DNA of 64,000 nt from Plantago elongata. Taxonomy: Eukaryota; Streptophyta; Magnoliopsida; Lamiales; Plantaginaceae. The notes beneath the pieces are model-generated. The model was not told where the DNA came from. It ran no database searches and was given only the letters and a program-made list of their open reading frames with translations. The stretch covers positions 1 to 64,000 of the forward strand of contig JAYMSP010000059.1 in NCBI GenBank assembly GCA_036897095.1, written 5' to 3'. The stretch's first letter is position 1, and every line of letters begins with the position of its first letter. Positions 24,801 through 35,800 of the stretch are shown piece by piece. Both the position numbers and the translations under genes were made by a program.

Positions 24801-26796
24801 GACGAACATTAGAATGTCTATTAAAATATATTATTAATGTTGTTGAAAACATCATAATTAAAAATAAAATTTGATTTGATCCGTCAAATTGCTCTCTCGA
24901 GTCACTTCAAATAATTTATGATAAATAATTAGGTAATAAATTGACTCATAGTCATCTCCACAAATTAATGTAACATTCAACTAGCTAGCTAGCAGTACTG
25001 TCCCTTTCCGTCGACTACGATGTTGATGCGAGTGGGGGGAAAAAAATTTGATAAATTATATGGAGATATTGTTAAAAAGGTACACTAAAACCTATGTATA
25101 CAATTCGAGTATAATGAAAAAAAATTGGTACATTATATGGAGATATTGTCCCATCTTTGAATTTGAAATTTGAAATTCTCCCAGTTTGGAGGGAAAATTA
25201 GTCCTACAACGGATGCATCATCAACCTTACCGGAAAATCAGTCGAAGTGTTCAAATTGAACGGGTGATTTTTTACCATACTCAAATTATACTCATATGCT
25301 TTAGTGTATTTTTTTTGGCCATGTATCCCTTTAATGTATTTTTTAAAAAAATGCACCAAAGTCTGAGGAACATGCATGAACCAGCCAAAATGTTTTCTGT
25401 TTGGATCGTACGTAATTGTTAAGAATTATAGCATGGAAAACATTTTTGCAGCTACCACTTAAGTCTTATCCTACCTAAAAATGAAAAAAGCAACTGAGAT
25501 AGTTATACTAATTCAAGGGTGTGGCTTGACTGATTTCGAATCGAGGTCCGATAATTTTAGTGGATGTGATTACCAATAGTTACTAGATCTGGAAGTGATT
25601 ATGACGTTAATTAAAACCAACACATTTCATTTGAGCAAGAAAATTTTAAAAGGGTTACTTTACTTATCCAGCTCCAAGTTTCCAACCCAAGCAAATTTAA
25701 CACGTCCAAATCAATGGCTTGCTCTCCGATTAAAAATCAAACACACTTATAAATAAAATTGTAATGGATGAGCTAGTATATGCTAATTTGTTACTATTTA
25801 AAGTTTCCTTTTCTAGATTGAGGTAAATTAATTATTTAATATATATTAATGAATACATGAAAATGTCCTATTCATATTGGACGGAGTGAGTAATAACAAA
25901 GTGAATTTCGGAAATAACAGAATCCAAGTTTAAGAGGGTTACTATTACGTTAAGAAATTGAGTTAGGCAAGCAAATTAACATATATACCCATGTAGTATG
26001 GATTAGATAATAGTAGTATTCACGTAAACCAACCATTACACATTCTATCACATTTCACAATTAGGTTAGTTTGTAACCCTTATGGTTTAGTTATTACTTA
26101 CTCGGTCCCCTGAAATAGTTTTCACCACACATTCAGTGACCCTAAAATTTCATAATATAATATAATTAATATTTTATATTTACAATTAATTTTGTAGTTA
26201 AAGTTGAAAAAAAATTAACCTGTAACAAGTAAAGCAAATAAATTTCTTTTAAAAAACATTGTATTATTGTAACTATCGCAATACACTTCTTGCTTGGAAA
26301 CTATGTTTGAGACGTTAAAAAGTTGTAAAATAAGGAAATGGAACAAGTGGTTCATTAATGGGCATGTGCATCATATTCTTAATTAGTATTGTATATATAT
26401 GTGTCCTCACTGCATGCATGGATTAATTAAGCTCTAATCAAGAACGTACGGTTCTGTACGTATTCTATAAAGACATGTACTGTAGCTATTATATAGTTTT
26501 TATTAAAATAAATTATATGGTGCAGAAGCTAGCTTACATAGTATGACACCTCCGGCAACCCATCTCCCGCTCCGGCTTCGGATAGCCGGCCGCCCATGAA
26601 AATCCACACTTCCGTCAAGTACCTCAACTGTCTCTTCCACCTCTTTCTCTCCCTTCATTTTCTCCTATATATACACAACACAACCATTGATAATTAACTT
26701 CACCTCACTTAGACAATGTACATATGTGTACACATAACAATGAATTTAAGAAAATGGGCTAACCTCCTTTGACATGGCTAATTCCAAAGATGCCAT
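21839..26796 (-). CDS. NPF7-type transporter (NRT1/PTR family), NPF7.2/NPF7.3-like
   Basis: Exons in transcript order are 26764-26796, 26538-26664, 23440-23657, 22787-23334 and 21839-22703, giving 596 residues in consistent phase. From memory the match to Arabidopsis NPF7.3/NRT1.5 and NPF7.2/NRT1.8 is close throughout, e.g. GRPAIRSRSGRWVAG, LVGAFLSDSYWGRYKTC, GNGGYQPNIATFGADQFDEE and CPVSQVEEVKSILRLLPIWL. About 12 membrane helices are expected. The helix-1 ExxE[K/R] proton-coupling motif of most NPF carriers is absent; the place reads NQGLATLAFFG, as in this subclade. NPF7.3 loads nitrate and potassium into root xylem, and NPF7.2 retrieves nitrate from it, at the plasma membrane of stele cells (established in Arabidopsis). 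I cannot tell 7.2 from 7.3 by sequence alone. The intron 26537-23658 is about 2.9 kb and collects MITE-like sequence. A (TA)n tract lies about 35-55 bases upstream of the start codon. Confidence 0.93.
24536..24745. mobile_element. MITE-like remnant in the long NPF7 intron
   Basis: The left end reads CTCTCTCCGTCACGCTAAC and the right end reads TTATTTTGGTGAGACG, an imperfect inverted pair resembling the CTCCCTCCGTCCC termini of plant Stowaway-like MITEs. The body is A/T-rich and non-coding. The ends are degenerate and I could not fix a target-site duplication. Confidence 0.4.
25835..25900. mobile_element. Solo MITE end (Stowaway-like) in the NPF7 intron
   Basis: The segment TCATATTGGACGGAGTGAGT is the reverse-complement form of the CTCCCTCCGTCC-type terminus common in plant MITEs. 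A partner end could be the ACTTACTCGGTCCCC at about 26097, but spacing and orientation are uncertain. Confidence 0.35.
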
Positions 26797-26830
26797 TAGA
26801 ATAGCTAGCAACCAGCTCTAGAATGCAGAG

Positions 26831-26852
26831 TATATATATATATATATATATG
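26831..26852. repeat. (TA)n microsatellite upstream of the NPF7 start
   Basis: About eleven TA units lie about 35-55 bases upstream of the NPF7 start codon on the minus strand, so in its leader or core promoter. Length polymorphism is likely. Confidence 0.85.
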
Positions 26853-27205
26853 GTATGTATATTTTGCAAGCTGATTTGAAGTAATTATTGAATTATGGTT
26901 TGATAAATGTATGCATTAACTATTAGCTAGCTAGTACTCAATTGTGATTGAGTAGTGTAGCTTATAGAAGTTGGGGAAATGGAAATGAATTATGGTGATA
27001 TATATACAAGGTAAATGGCTAAGATGAAGGGCTTGGATTTAAAGTGATACTTATCATATAAAATGTATAAATTATAATTAAAATAAATAAAGACATTGAT
27101 CGCTCCAGGTGGCCAACTAGTAGATTTTAATGGTTAAGTTACAAAAATGAAGATAATTGAGATGTGCGTGTGAGTTCTTGTCCATATTTATATTTTAATA
27201 ATTAA

Positions 27206-27207
<2 letters not shown>

Positions 27208-27242
<35 letters not shown>
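27208..27242. repeat. (TA)n microsatellite
   Basis: Roughly 17 uninterrupted TA units in the distal upstream region of the NPF7 gene. It is a typical hypervariable plant microsatellite. Confidence 0.9.
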
Positions 27243-27245
<3 letters not shown>

Positions 27246-28273
27246 TAGTTATATAGTAGTATAACTATAGGTTCGATGGTGAAGTTAAGCTTTCTAGTAT
27301 CCAAGAGAATTTTGAGGGTTGTTGTCCACAAGACCTAACATTCATGTCATCTCCATTATATGCCACCAATTATTGTCACTCAATCGCAATATATACCATT
27401 TTTAGTGCATGTATATCGCCACCTACGTCACTTCAAACATTTCGCACTCATTGTCCTTCAATCCGAAATATATCATGAATTCATGATTTATGACTATCTA
27501 GCTACCTAGAATCACCTAACGCTCTAAATATGATCTGGGTAATACAATTGCTATGGTTCAACATCTATTTATATTTAGATTCATATTTGCATATAATCAA
27601 CGGCCATATATGATTTTTTACATATGTGGACATGTGCAGTGGTACATCATTTATACTATTAGTCTTGTGGGAGAATTACATATATATAATACCTAAAAAG
27701 AATATGTTAAATTATACTACAAAACCAAATTGGATTATATTAAACATATGTGATTATCGATAGATATTCATTAATTACTTAATTTTAACCTCAACGTGGT
27801 CAAACTTGCACCCCCCTAATGATGATATTTATAAGAGAAAATATCTTTAGAGTCCGGAACGTTTTAAGAGTTCTATATATAAAGATCAGCCGTATAATTA
27901 TTATATAATAATATATAATTTATAAATATATAAAAATATATAGTTTATACACAACAATATATAATTAATGTACAATATTACAGGACTTTCAACACTCTAA
28001 CAAAAATTTAAACCAATTTTATATATTTATAATTACTTTTGAAAAAAAGTTTGACGAGAAAAGAGGATATGAGAGCACCCATATGGGCTATGGCCTTATC
28101 CAATTGATATTCAGTTCTTCGCCAGTGATCTCCATCGCTTTGCCATTGCTGACGGAGAGATGCTCAAGCTCCGCCTGCCAATTTTTAACAGAGCTTTGGT
28201 AGCTACATCTCCGCCATGGTGGTGTTCGGCTATGATTCCTATTATTACTTATTTTCTAATTTCTTATTGATTA

Positions 28274-30650
28274 TGTTGACAGAAAAAGAGAGAAGAGGAT
28301 GCAGAGAGTATAAAGAGCAATGAAGAGAATGAAGAGTTCATTCTTCCTCGTATATATTGTGTACAATAAGAGTCCAAATAAAAGATATTTATACAAATGA
28401 GAAGTGATATGAAGAGACAAGCTATCTCCACTACTTGTCTATATTAAAGTCTTCATCACTATCTTGTAATATCTCATCCACTAACACATATTGACTACTA
28501 ACACCATTAATCCATTCATTCATCCATTAACTAGTACAAATAATGTACATTTATCCACAACACTCCTACCCTTGAATGGACAGTAGTTGGCAATGTTGGT
28601 ATGAAATTGGTTCTATGATGGAGACTCTTTTGATGGTGAAGATCTTTGGTAGTGATGCTTTTAAGCATATATGGAGAGTGTGAATTGTACGGTGTCGAGA
28701 CTTCGTGTTTTTATGCTAGCTTATGGTTATATTTGATTTTGATATTTTCAGCGATGTATTCTAGAATATGTATGATGATTTGAACGAGATGTTTTATTCT
28801 CTTTGTAATTGTTTGATTGAGTGCACTTCTTGTTCTATTGACCCTTATTAATATAATTTTTTAGCCGTTTCAAATAAAAAACCTTGATAAGAAAAACTCA
28901 GTGGGATAAAAACTTAGTCAAGGGAAAAAGAGTGCAGTTCGTATCCAACTCCCCTGATCAATGCATCATTCTACTTCATTGAACAACTGCAAATCCAATC
29001 ATTGGATCAACTTCTCGAATGATAATGTCTGATATGATTTGGTGAGCAAATTTTTAAATCTTTTGTACTTGGAATTTCTTCTCATAGATGATGGCGGAGA
29101 AGAACTTGTCAAACACTTGGAACATCATGTAGTTTCAATGTTTTAACATCACTCCATAACATTGTAAGGTTGGACTTATAAGTCTCATGACCTTATCACA
29201 TGTATCAAAGATATGGAGGTGGAAATAATTATATACGCTTATAATGTTGCTTCGTTAAAAACCTTGCTAGAAAAAATTCAGTGGGATAAAAACCTAGTCG
29301 AAGGAAAAAGAGTGCAACAATTGCTCATGTATGCATAACAATACTCAATGATTTTCAGTCATTATCTCCTTCATATGCTCAAACTTCAGGTTGAGCTAAC
29401 ATTGGTGTAACCAATATTAGTTTTTATGAATATTGAGAATTTTAACTTATACTTCAATAGTTCACTGTGGTGAATGTCATTTTGTATTTTATCAACATAA
29501 AGTTGATTACGATATGAGTATAGAGATTTCACATATGAAACATTAGTTACTCAAGAACTTTACTCATTTAATACATATTTGCTAACATGGTATATTCAGT
29601 CTTATTGGGACTAAGTGTCGGAGATTAAATCTCCCCTCATTGAAATTTCTCAAAGTATATTACTTGTAAGTCAAAACTTGTCAGCTTTTCGAATTCGTTT
29701 AATCAATTGGACTTCAGGTCCATGAACACATTATCATCATGACGTCTTTGAATGGACTCACATGTAAGATCCACATTTACATGTCCAATAAATCATGCCC
29801 ATCAAATTTTGAATATGCTTATTTATTCGATTTCATATATACCGGTATTTCAAATCTCTTTCTTTGATTTTTCAAGTAAGTACTTTATAATTGATATCTG
29901 AATATTGTTGTAGGTACCATTTCAAAGGAACTGAATATATCTGGAAGCCAACATTCTGCAAAGAGATATTGAGGAAGAGTTTCAATTCAAATTGTTTTGC
30001 ATACTGTATCAACACAAATATGAACCAAGAGAAAGAAAATACGAGTGTTTAGAGCAACGATTCAAAGTAGTCACCTTTATCTTTATACTCAGCCTTCTTT
30101 AGTTTGATTATATCAATTTGTCTGAGTCTTAGTGAGGGTTTTTCTTATTCAATTCATTTTGTATTCAAGAGTTTTAAGATCTTGTTAGCCTGTGATGATA
30201 GGAATTGTGATTGGTCCTTGGCACGAATCACCTAGTCTAGGTGGGGATAGCTTAGACGGAATAAGAGGAAAGAACAAAAGTTTTTGTCATTGAGTGCTTG
30301 CAGTTGTAAGTGGTCTATCAAGGATCTTAGTGGAATACCCAAGAGTAAACGCTTGGAGAGTGTACGTAGTTACTTTTTTGTGGCCGAACCACTATAATTC
30401 TGGTTAGTCTTTTAAAGCTTTCTGCATTGCATTCTTTAGTGCATTTATAAATAATAACAAAAGATTTCACTTATGTTTTGTTATGTTGCAAGAAACGTTA
30501 TACGAAATTTTGCATCTTTCAATCGATCTTTTAGTCATCATTTAATTTTAAAATAAAGTCAAAAATCTTTTTCAAAGGAACGTACCTCTATATATACAAC
30601 GTATTATATGGAGAATAGCTCTACTAGTAGTTACACCATCTCACGGTTAT
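28274..30650 (-). mobile_element. Degraded LTR-retrotransposon remnant, probably Copia-type
   Basis: A 286-bp candidate LTR at 28274-28559 (minus orientation) starts TGTGGATAAATG and ends TCTGTCAACA. It contains a TATA-like box and a purine-rich tract just outside its start. To its right, two diverged copies of a motif of the form ACCTTG.(18-20 bases).AGTGGGATAAAAACC occur near 28880-28945 and 29250-29320; such motifs are common in plant Copia-like repeats. A second LTR-edge-like segment lies near 30180-30480. No matching partner LTR and no intact coding frame is evident. It is a broken, old fossil, and its right boundary is a guess. Confidence 0.5.
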
Positions 30651-31619
30651 TGGTAGTTCCTTGATAACATACTCAGAAGCCTGTCGTTAGGGCATTATCA
30701 ATTACATGAAACTCTACACCTTTGTAATTTTGAATTCTATAGTTATTTGATATATAAAGCGTAAATTATTTGAGAATGAATGGAATGCATTATCTTGTAG
30801 ATTCAGTCTAGTTTTTATAATTCTTGGATCGATTGCAAACGTTCATTTGAGAAGAAATGAAGTGAATGTTGCGATCCCGAGTCAGAATCCACTATTTACT
30901 AACCTTAACGTGAATCGTAACAGTATTATCATATACTAAATCAGATTTGGATTGAAATATAGTATACTACTACTATTATTAACAAAGTCAGATTTAGGAA
31001 CTAACTGAGATACGTCAGGTTAGAGGTAGAGGCAGACCAAGACCAGGCCTGCTCCGTCTTTGTCAGACCCACTCGCACATAATCTGATTGGTCATTAGCC
31101 TACTAATTATTAGAATTCGGTCATTTTACTCTACTTTTTATCTTTACCTAAACGTATCGTGATTGCTTTCACTCGCAGTAGATGGATGGAGATATATCTG
31201 GAGAATCATATCAGATGACACGTTAAATACCCTTCAATTCTTTTTTTATCATCTTCTCACAACCACTTATCAGATAATAAAACAAACAGATGAATGATAA
31301 TGATATGCTAATCTCAAGCACAATCCATGCATGATAGCTAGTGGTTCCATTGTGCATTGGCTGCCTTACATCTCATACATCAATTCGTGGATGGCTATTT
31401 GTTTAAGCAATGTGGTTCCACTTTCTACGATGGTTTACACCTTCTAATTCTTCAAGCCAACTTGCCAAGTGTAGAAAGTGAAAATTTCACTATCGACGAC
31501 CCCACTTTTATTACACGATTGTTCATTGTATATTGATTGCAAAGGATAACCATCAAGTGAATGACCATCTATCAACATAATTTACATAAATGACTCATTT
31601 TTTGTAAACTGTAAAGTAA

Positions 31620-31830
31620 AAAGGTGTGATGCTAAAATATCAATACAGATGAAACTTTTATTAAACAAAAATTACCATAAAGACACATAACAGAGATTAC
31701 CGTTCACAAAGGATGGATACACGCCTTAGGAGATCCGCTCGAGGGAGCCTCTACAGTCCACATCAAGGAGACCATCCCCTAACAGCCAGATCCCCCTAGT
31801 GAGACGGGCATAAACATTTAAGTTTGCACC
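31620..31830 (-). mobile_element. Possible LINE 3'-end remnant
   Basis: On the minus strand a GC-richer stretch of about 120 bases (31690-31810) runs into TTTTTGTTTAATAAAAG, which looks like the 3' untranslated end and poly-A signal of a non-LTR retrotransposon. Composition differs abruptly from the AT-rich surroundings. No reverse-transcriptase frame is visible. It could instead be the 3' end of a decayed gene. Confidence 0.3.
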
Positions 31831-31899
31831 CAAATTTCAATTGGAGTCTTATTTACCATGTTACATTTCATGATTCAATCCCCAATTACATGATAACGT

Positions 31900-32290
31900 A
31901 AACCTACTCCATCCATATCGAAGAATTTCATGCATTAAAGTTGACATTTAAATTTATATGAAGAAAAAAATTATTGTTAATGTTAAAATGAACTACTCCC
32001 TCAGTCCCGGAGAATTTCATACATATGGGTTGATGCGTTGTTTAATATAAAAAGTTAAAGTAATAATAAAAAATAAAAAAAGTGGGAAAAAGTGTACTTT
32101 TAGTAATAAAAATTGTTATTTATATTTAAAGTTGATATTGTTTATTATTTATTCGTGGTGGAGTAAAGGGTTAAAAATGATAGATATATAAAGTTTTATG
32201 ATGTGGAAGAAGTATAATTTATAAATAAAGTTGATATTTTTTATTATTTATCAGTGATGTATGAATTTTTGTAGACTAATTAAAAAATAT
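31900..32290. mobile_element. MITE-derived cluster (Stowaway-like ends)
   Basis: Two related starts, CTACTCCATCCATATCGAAG (about 31907) and CTACTCCCTCAGTCCCGGAG (about 31992), each run into GAATTTCAT. They are followed by internally repeated AAAGTTGATATTGTTTATTA blocks at about 32130 and 32230. This looks like nested or tandem non-autonomous DNA-transposon sequence. Clear right termini were not found. Confidence 0.4.
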
Positions 32291-32824
32291 CATATGTATC
32301 AAGTTTTGCAGCATGACTAGTAGTATCAAGTTAATGGAAATCCTACTGTGACGAACAATAAAAAGGGAAATGTTCGCAGATTTTTCTCTCAACTTTTAAC
32401 ATGTAACCCTAAAAGGAAAACCGACAGTTCAAGCCATAATAAGTTGAAGTAGTAAATTGATGTAACTTGGGTGGGTGTGTATCCAGTAACTACATAATTT
32501 CTGTAGAAGTTTATGGATAATATCTGCAACCACAATACATATTTTAATAATCCAATCAAAAGAATTGCAGCATATTCTCCAGCATAAATCATGCTATTAA
32601 GTGATGTCCACCCAGGCAGGAAGGAGCATGACACCTTTACAAGCTCGTAACAAATCAAACATTAAGCAACCCCAACCACACATTATAGGGCATGCAGCCA
32701 TGCACCATTGCTTAACATAACTCTCACGTAAGTAGCTATATCCTCCGTAAACGCAAGATCTCTACCTGTTATCCAGCAACCCACATTGCGGAGAATGCAA
32801 ATTTTGTTTGACCCAAATGCAATA

Positions 32825-35800
32825 TCATGCTGCAAAACATGTAAATAGTTAAGAACAAGTAAATTGGAGACAGATCTTCTTGACTACTTTGCTTCAGAAG
32901 TACTGTATGGCCTAAAGATCTGTGTCAGTGATGTAATGTTTTGGGAGGTTCTTAGGTAATAAGTTGTGGTTTGAGTAAATTTGAGAAAAGAGTAGATGAA
33001 AAGTTTAACAAGTTGGTTTGATATTGAGTGTAACTTTATCCAAAGTGGCTCAAAACCAGAAGTCTCAAACAGTAACATCTTTCATTAGCCCGAAACACCA
33101 CTAAAAACTCCAAGCTTCCAAACTGTGAGTGTCTTGCTCCTTTATTATTTTTTTGGTGGAAAAGTTAGTTGGGGCGGCGGCTGCATCAGATAATCAAATT
33201 AGATAATTTAACAAAGGACCCCCAGATTAAAATAGAGTCATCTTTTCATTATGTTGTCTACCCCAAATGCTAGACAACTGGATATGAGGTTTGGTTGTTC
33301 GACATAATCAAAACGTGATCCATTTCATTCACCATGTTCAATTGGGCCGCAATTCATTCTGATGGCAAATATATCAGTGTACCAAATGATACTTCTTAAT
33401 TACAACATAAAGGATAAACGAAATTCTAATGGCACGTTGACAAAAACAGATTCTAATTGCAACAAGTTTGATTTTGTGGAAAACTCAAGTAGTCAAGCAC
33501 CATGAACATCTTCTTGACCTACTTGAATTTTTTGAACTTCTAAACTAGAATAGACAATCTGAAATTAAGGCAAGGACAACTTGATAATTTAAGTCGCATG
33601 TCCTTGGGATACAAAAAGTAGATGATCCATATAAAAACGTCAAATGATTAAAAGCAGGCAATGAAAGATCAAAATCTCAAAAGCAATCGGAAGACTCACC
33701 AGCATAAATGCTTCTAGCAATAGAATTCGTGCGCCCCTCTGACTTGGGAGATCTTACATGATTTTTCTTCTTTCCTGAGCTTAGAGGACCTTCCACTGAG
33801 GTAAAGAAGAGAGTTGATGAAAAGACATAACAGCTAGTAGCATGCAGAAGAATTTATTATTATCAATCTATCTTGCTGTACAATCGTATTTATGTGCATC
33901 ACAGCCTTAAAACACTATCCACACAATGAAGCATGCACAGGAAAGCATATAATGCGTTAACTGCAAGTACACGAAGCTCTGGGTTAGCATTCTCTCACGG
34001 AATGAATAAGTACAACATCCTGGTATAATGTGCGACATCGAAGCGCAGCTTAGTTGGTAAAACGCTTCCCCTCCAACTTGTAGGTCGGGGGTTCGCCACC
34101 TTTCCCGTTTCCAAAAAAAAAATCCTGGTATAATGTGCCATTTTGACTTTTTTTCAAGGGTTTAAAAAAAATATACAGGTTGGGTAAGTTGTAGTAAATA
34201 ATGCATAATAATGTGCGTGCCTGACTTTTTGGATAAAAAATGAACGAATAGATTGATTATATTTTTTAAAATGGAATGTTTTGGCTAAAGCTCGAACGAA
34301 ATTTCTTTATTCAAGTTCCGCATGTGAGCTTTGTCACGATAATGAATGTACCTTGCCACTCCCACACCACCTTAGATTCACCCTTCACTAACTTTGGGTA
34401 CTGTTCTACACGAGAATCTTCTTGAACCAACTCTTCTACCTAGAGAAAATCATCAAAGAAACAGAAATGGCATATTAGACCAGAGGTGATTTCTTTGAAT
34501 ACAGCAAAATAAACATCCTCCCAGCACGCACACAAAATTAAGGTCAACTAAAATATTACACCCATATCTCCCAGACAATCACTTCAGACCATACTACAGG
34601 GGCATACATGTATATGGCTGAAACGAACAAGTAAACTACCCAGCAGTTGCATCGGCACAAACTTGACGAATTATAAGTTCACTACAAAGAAGGCATAGTA
34701 AGACTAATTAACTTCCACATCGTCCCGTTATCCATGACAAGTGTGAATGACACGCATCTCAACATGATGTGAAGAACACTGCATATCCAATTGTAATTAT
34801 TTCTATGTGAAGACTTATTAGGAAATGTTGCATAGAACAGGAGATTAAGAAAGGATGAACTTCTTGGAGCCAGAAACACGAACAAGTGTTTGAATGTGTG
34901 TAAGGGAGAACAATTCTAGATCTTCGTCTAACACTAAGAGACATCTGTTATATATGTACAATATTTATTTTCTTTAGAATGCCAATTTTTTTAAAAATAA
35001 AAAGAGCTAAAGCTCTCGGATATATATCCCCTCTCATAAGAGAAATAAAATTGTCCACAATTAGATTTTTTTAGACAGTCAGAACTGGTTCAACAGATCT
35101 AGTACTTGTTCGGAGCACGTGCCAGAAACACAGAGCTCAACAACCAACATTGAGCGCAAGAGAAACATTTTATAAGTAAACCTCAATTAAGATTCAGATA
35201 TTATACAACTAGAAACCTCCAATGGTGTCTTAATGAAAATGTTAGGCCTCCCAACTAATTGGCTATTAGCAGGAAATAACAGAAATTTCAGCCTAACCTG
35301 CATGTGCCCTTGTTTCACATTCAACTAAACCCATGCATGGACATTGAATACAAACCCAATGACCATGAGGAGAAAATAATTTTAAATGATAAAACGTTTA
35401 CATTTCAGTGTTTGGAATCACAACCACATATTAAAGCTATACCTTTTTCCACAGAGATGGGTCCTTTCTTTCCTTCGGTGAGAGAAGATGATCCCGCAAC
35501 CAGGAAGCAACCACCCAGGACTCATACTCTCCATCTGAACTCCTGGATGATAATGGCTTCTCCTCAAGTATATCACAAACCTAAAATTATAAAGCTAAAA
35601 ATTATTACTACCACAGCATGAAGAAGCAAAGCATCCCAGTAAGGTTATAATGTATCTCCTTATGGAATCCTAAAGAAACCATATCATAAGACCTTAACCA
35701 AAAATACTTATGCCATTCACAACCTAGATATGATTGATGCAATATACCAATTTAGAAGAAAGCCTTTTCCACTTATTCCATTCCAGTGATGTGCCTTAAG

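Larger units (their letters stand above)
26797..32824. other. Repeat-rich spacer between the NPF7 and MSC-domain genes
   Basis: About 6 kb without a supported gene. It contains the NPF7 promoter, a (TA)n tract at 27208-27242, a slightly GC-richer patch at 28080-28220, an LTR-retrotransposon fossil from 28274, a LINE-tail-like segment near 31620-31830 and MITE-derived sequence near 31900-32290. The remaining DNA is AT-rich and featureless to me. Exonic 3' sequence of the MSC-domain gene may extend into 32680-32824. Confidence 0.6.

Noticed and set aside
34034-34121. Possible tRNA gene
   Set aside because: Boxes A and B are present but the acceptor stem does not pair, and the segment has a poly-A tail and target-site duplication, so it is a SINE.
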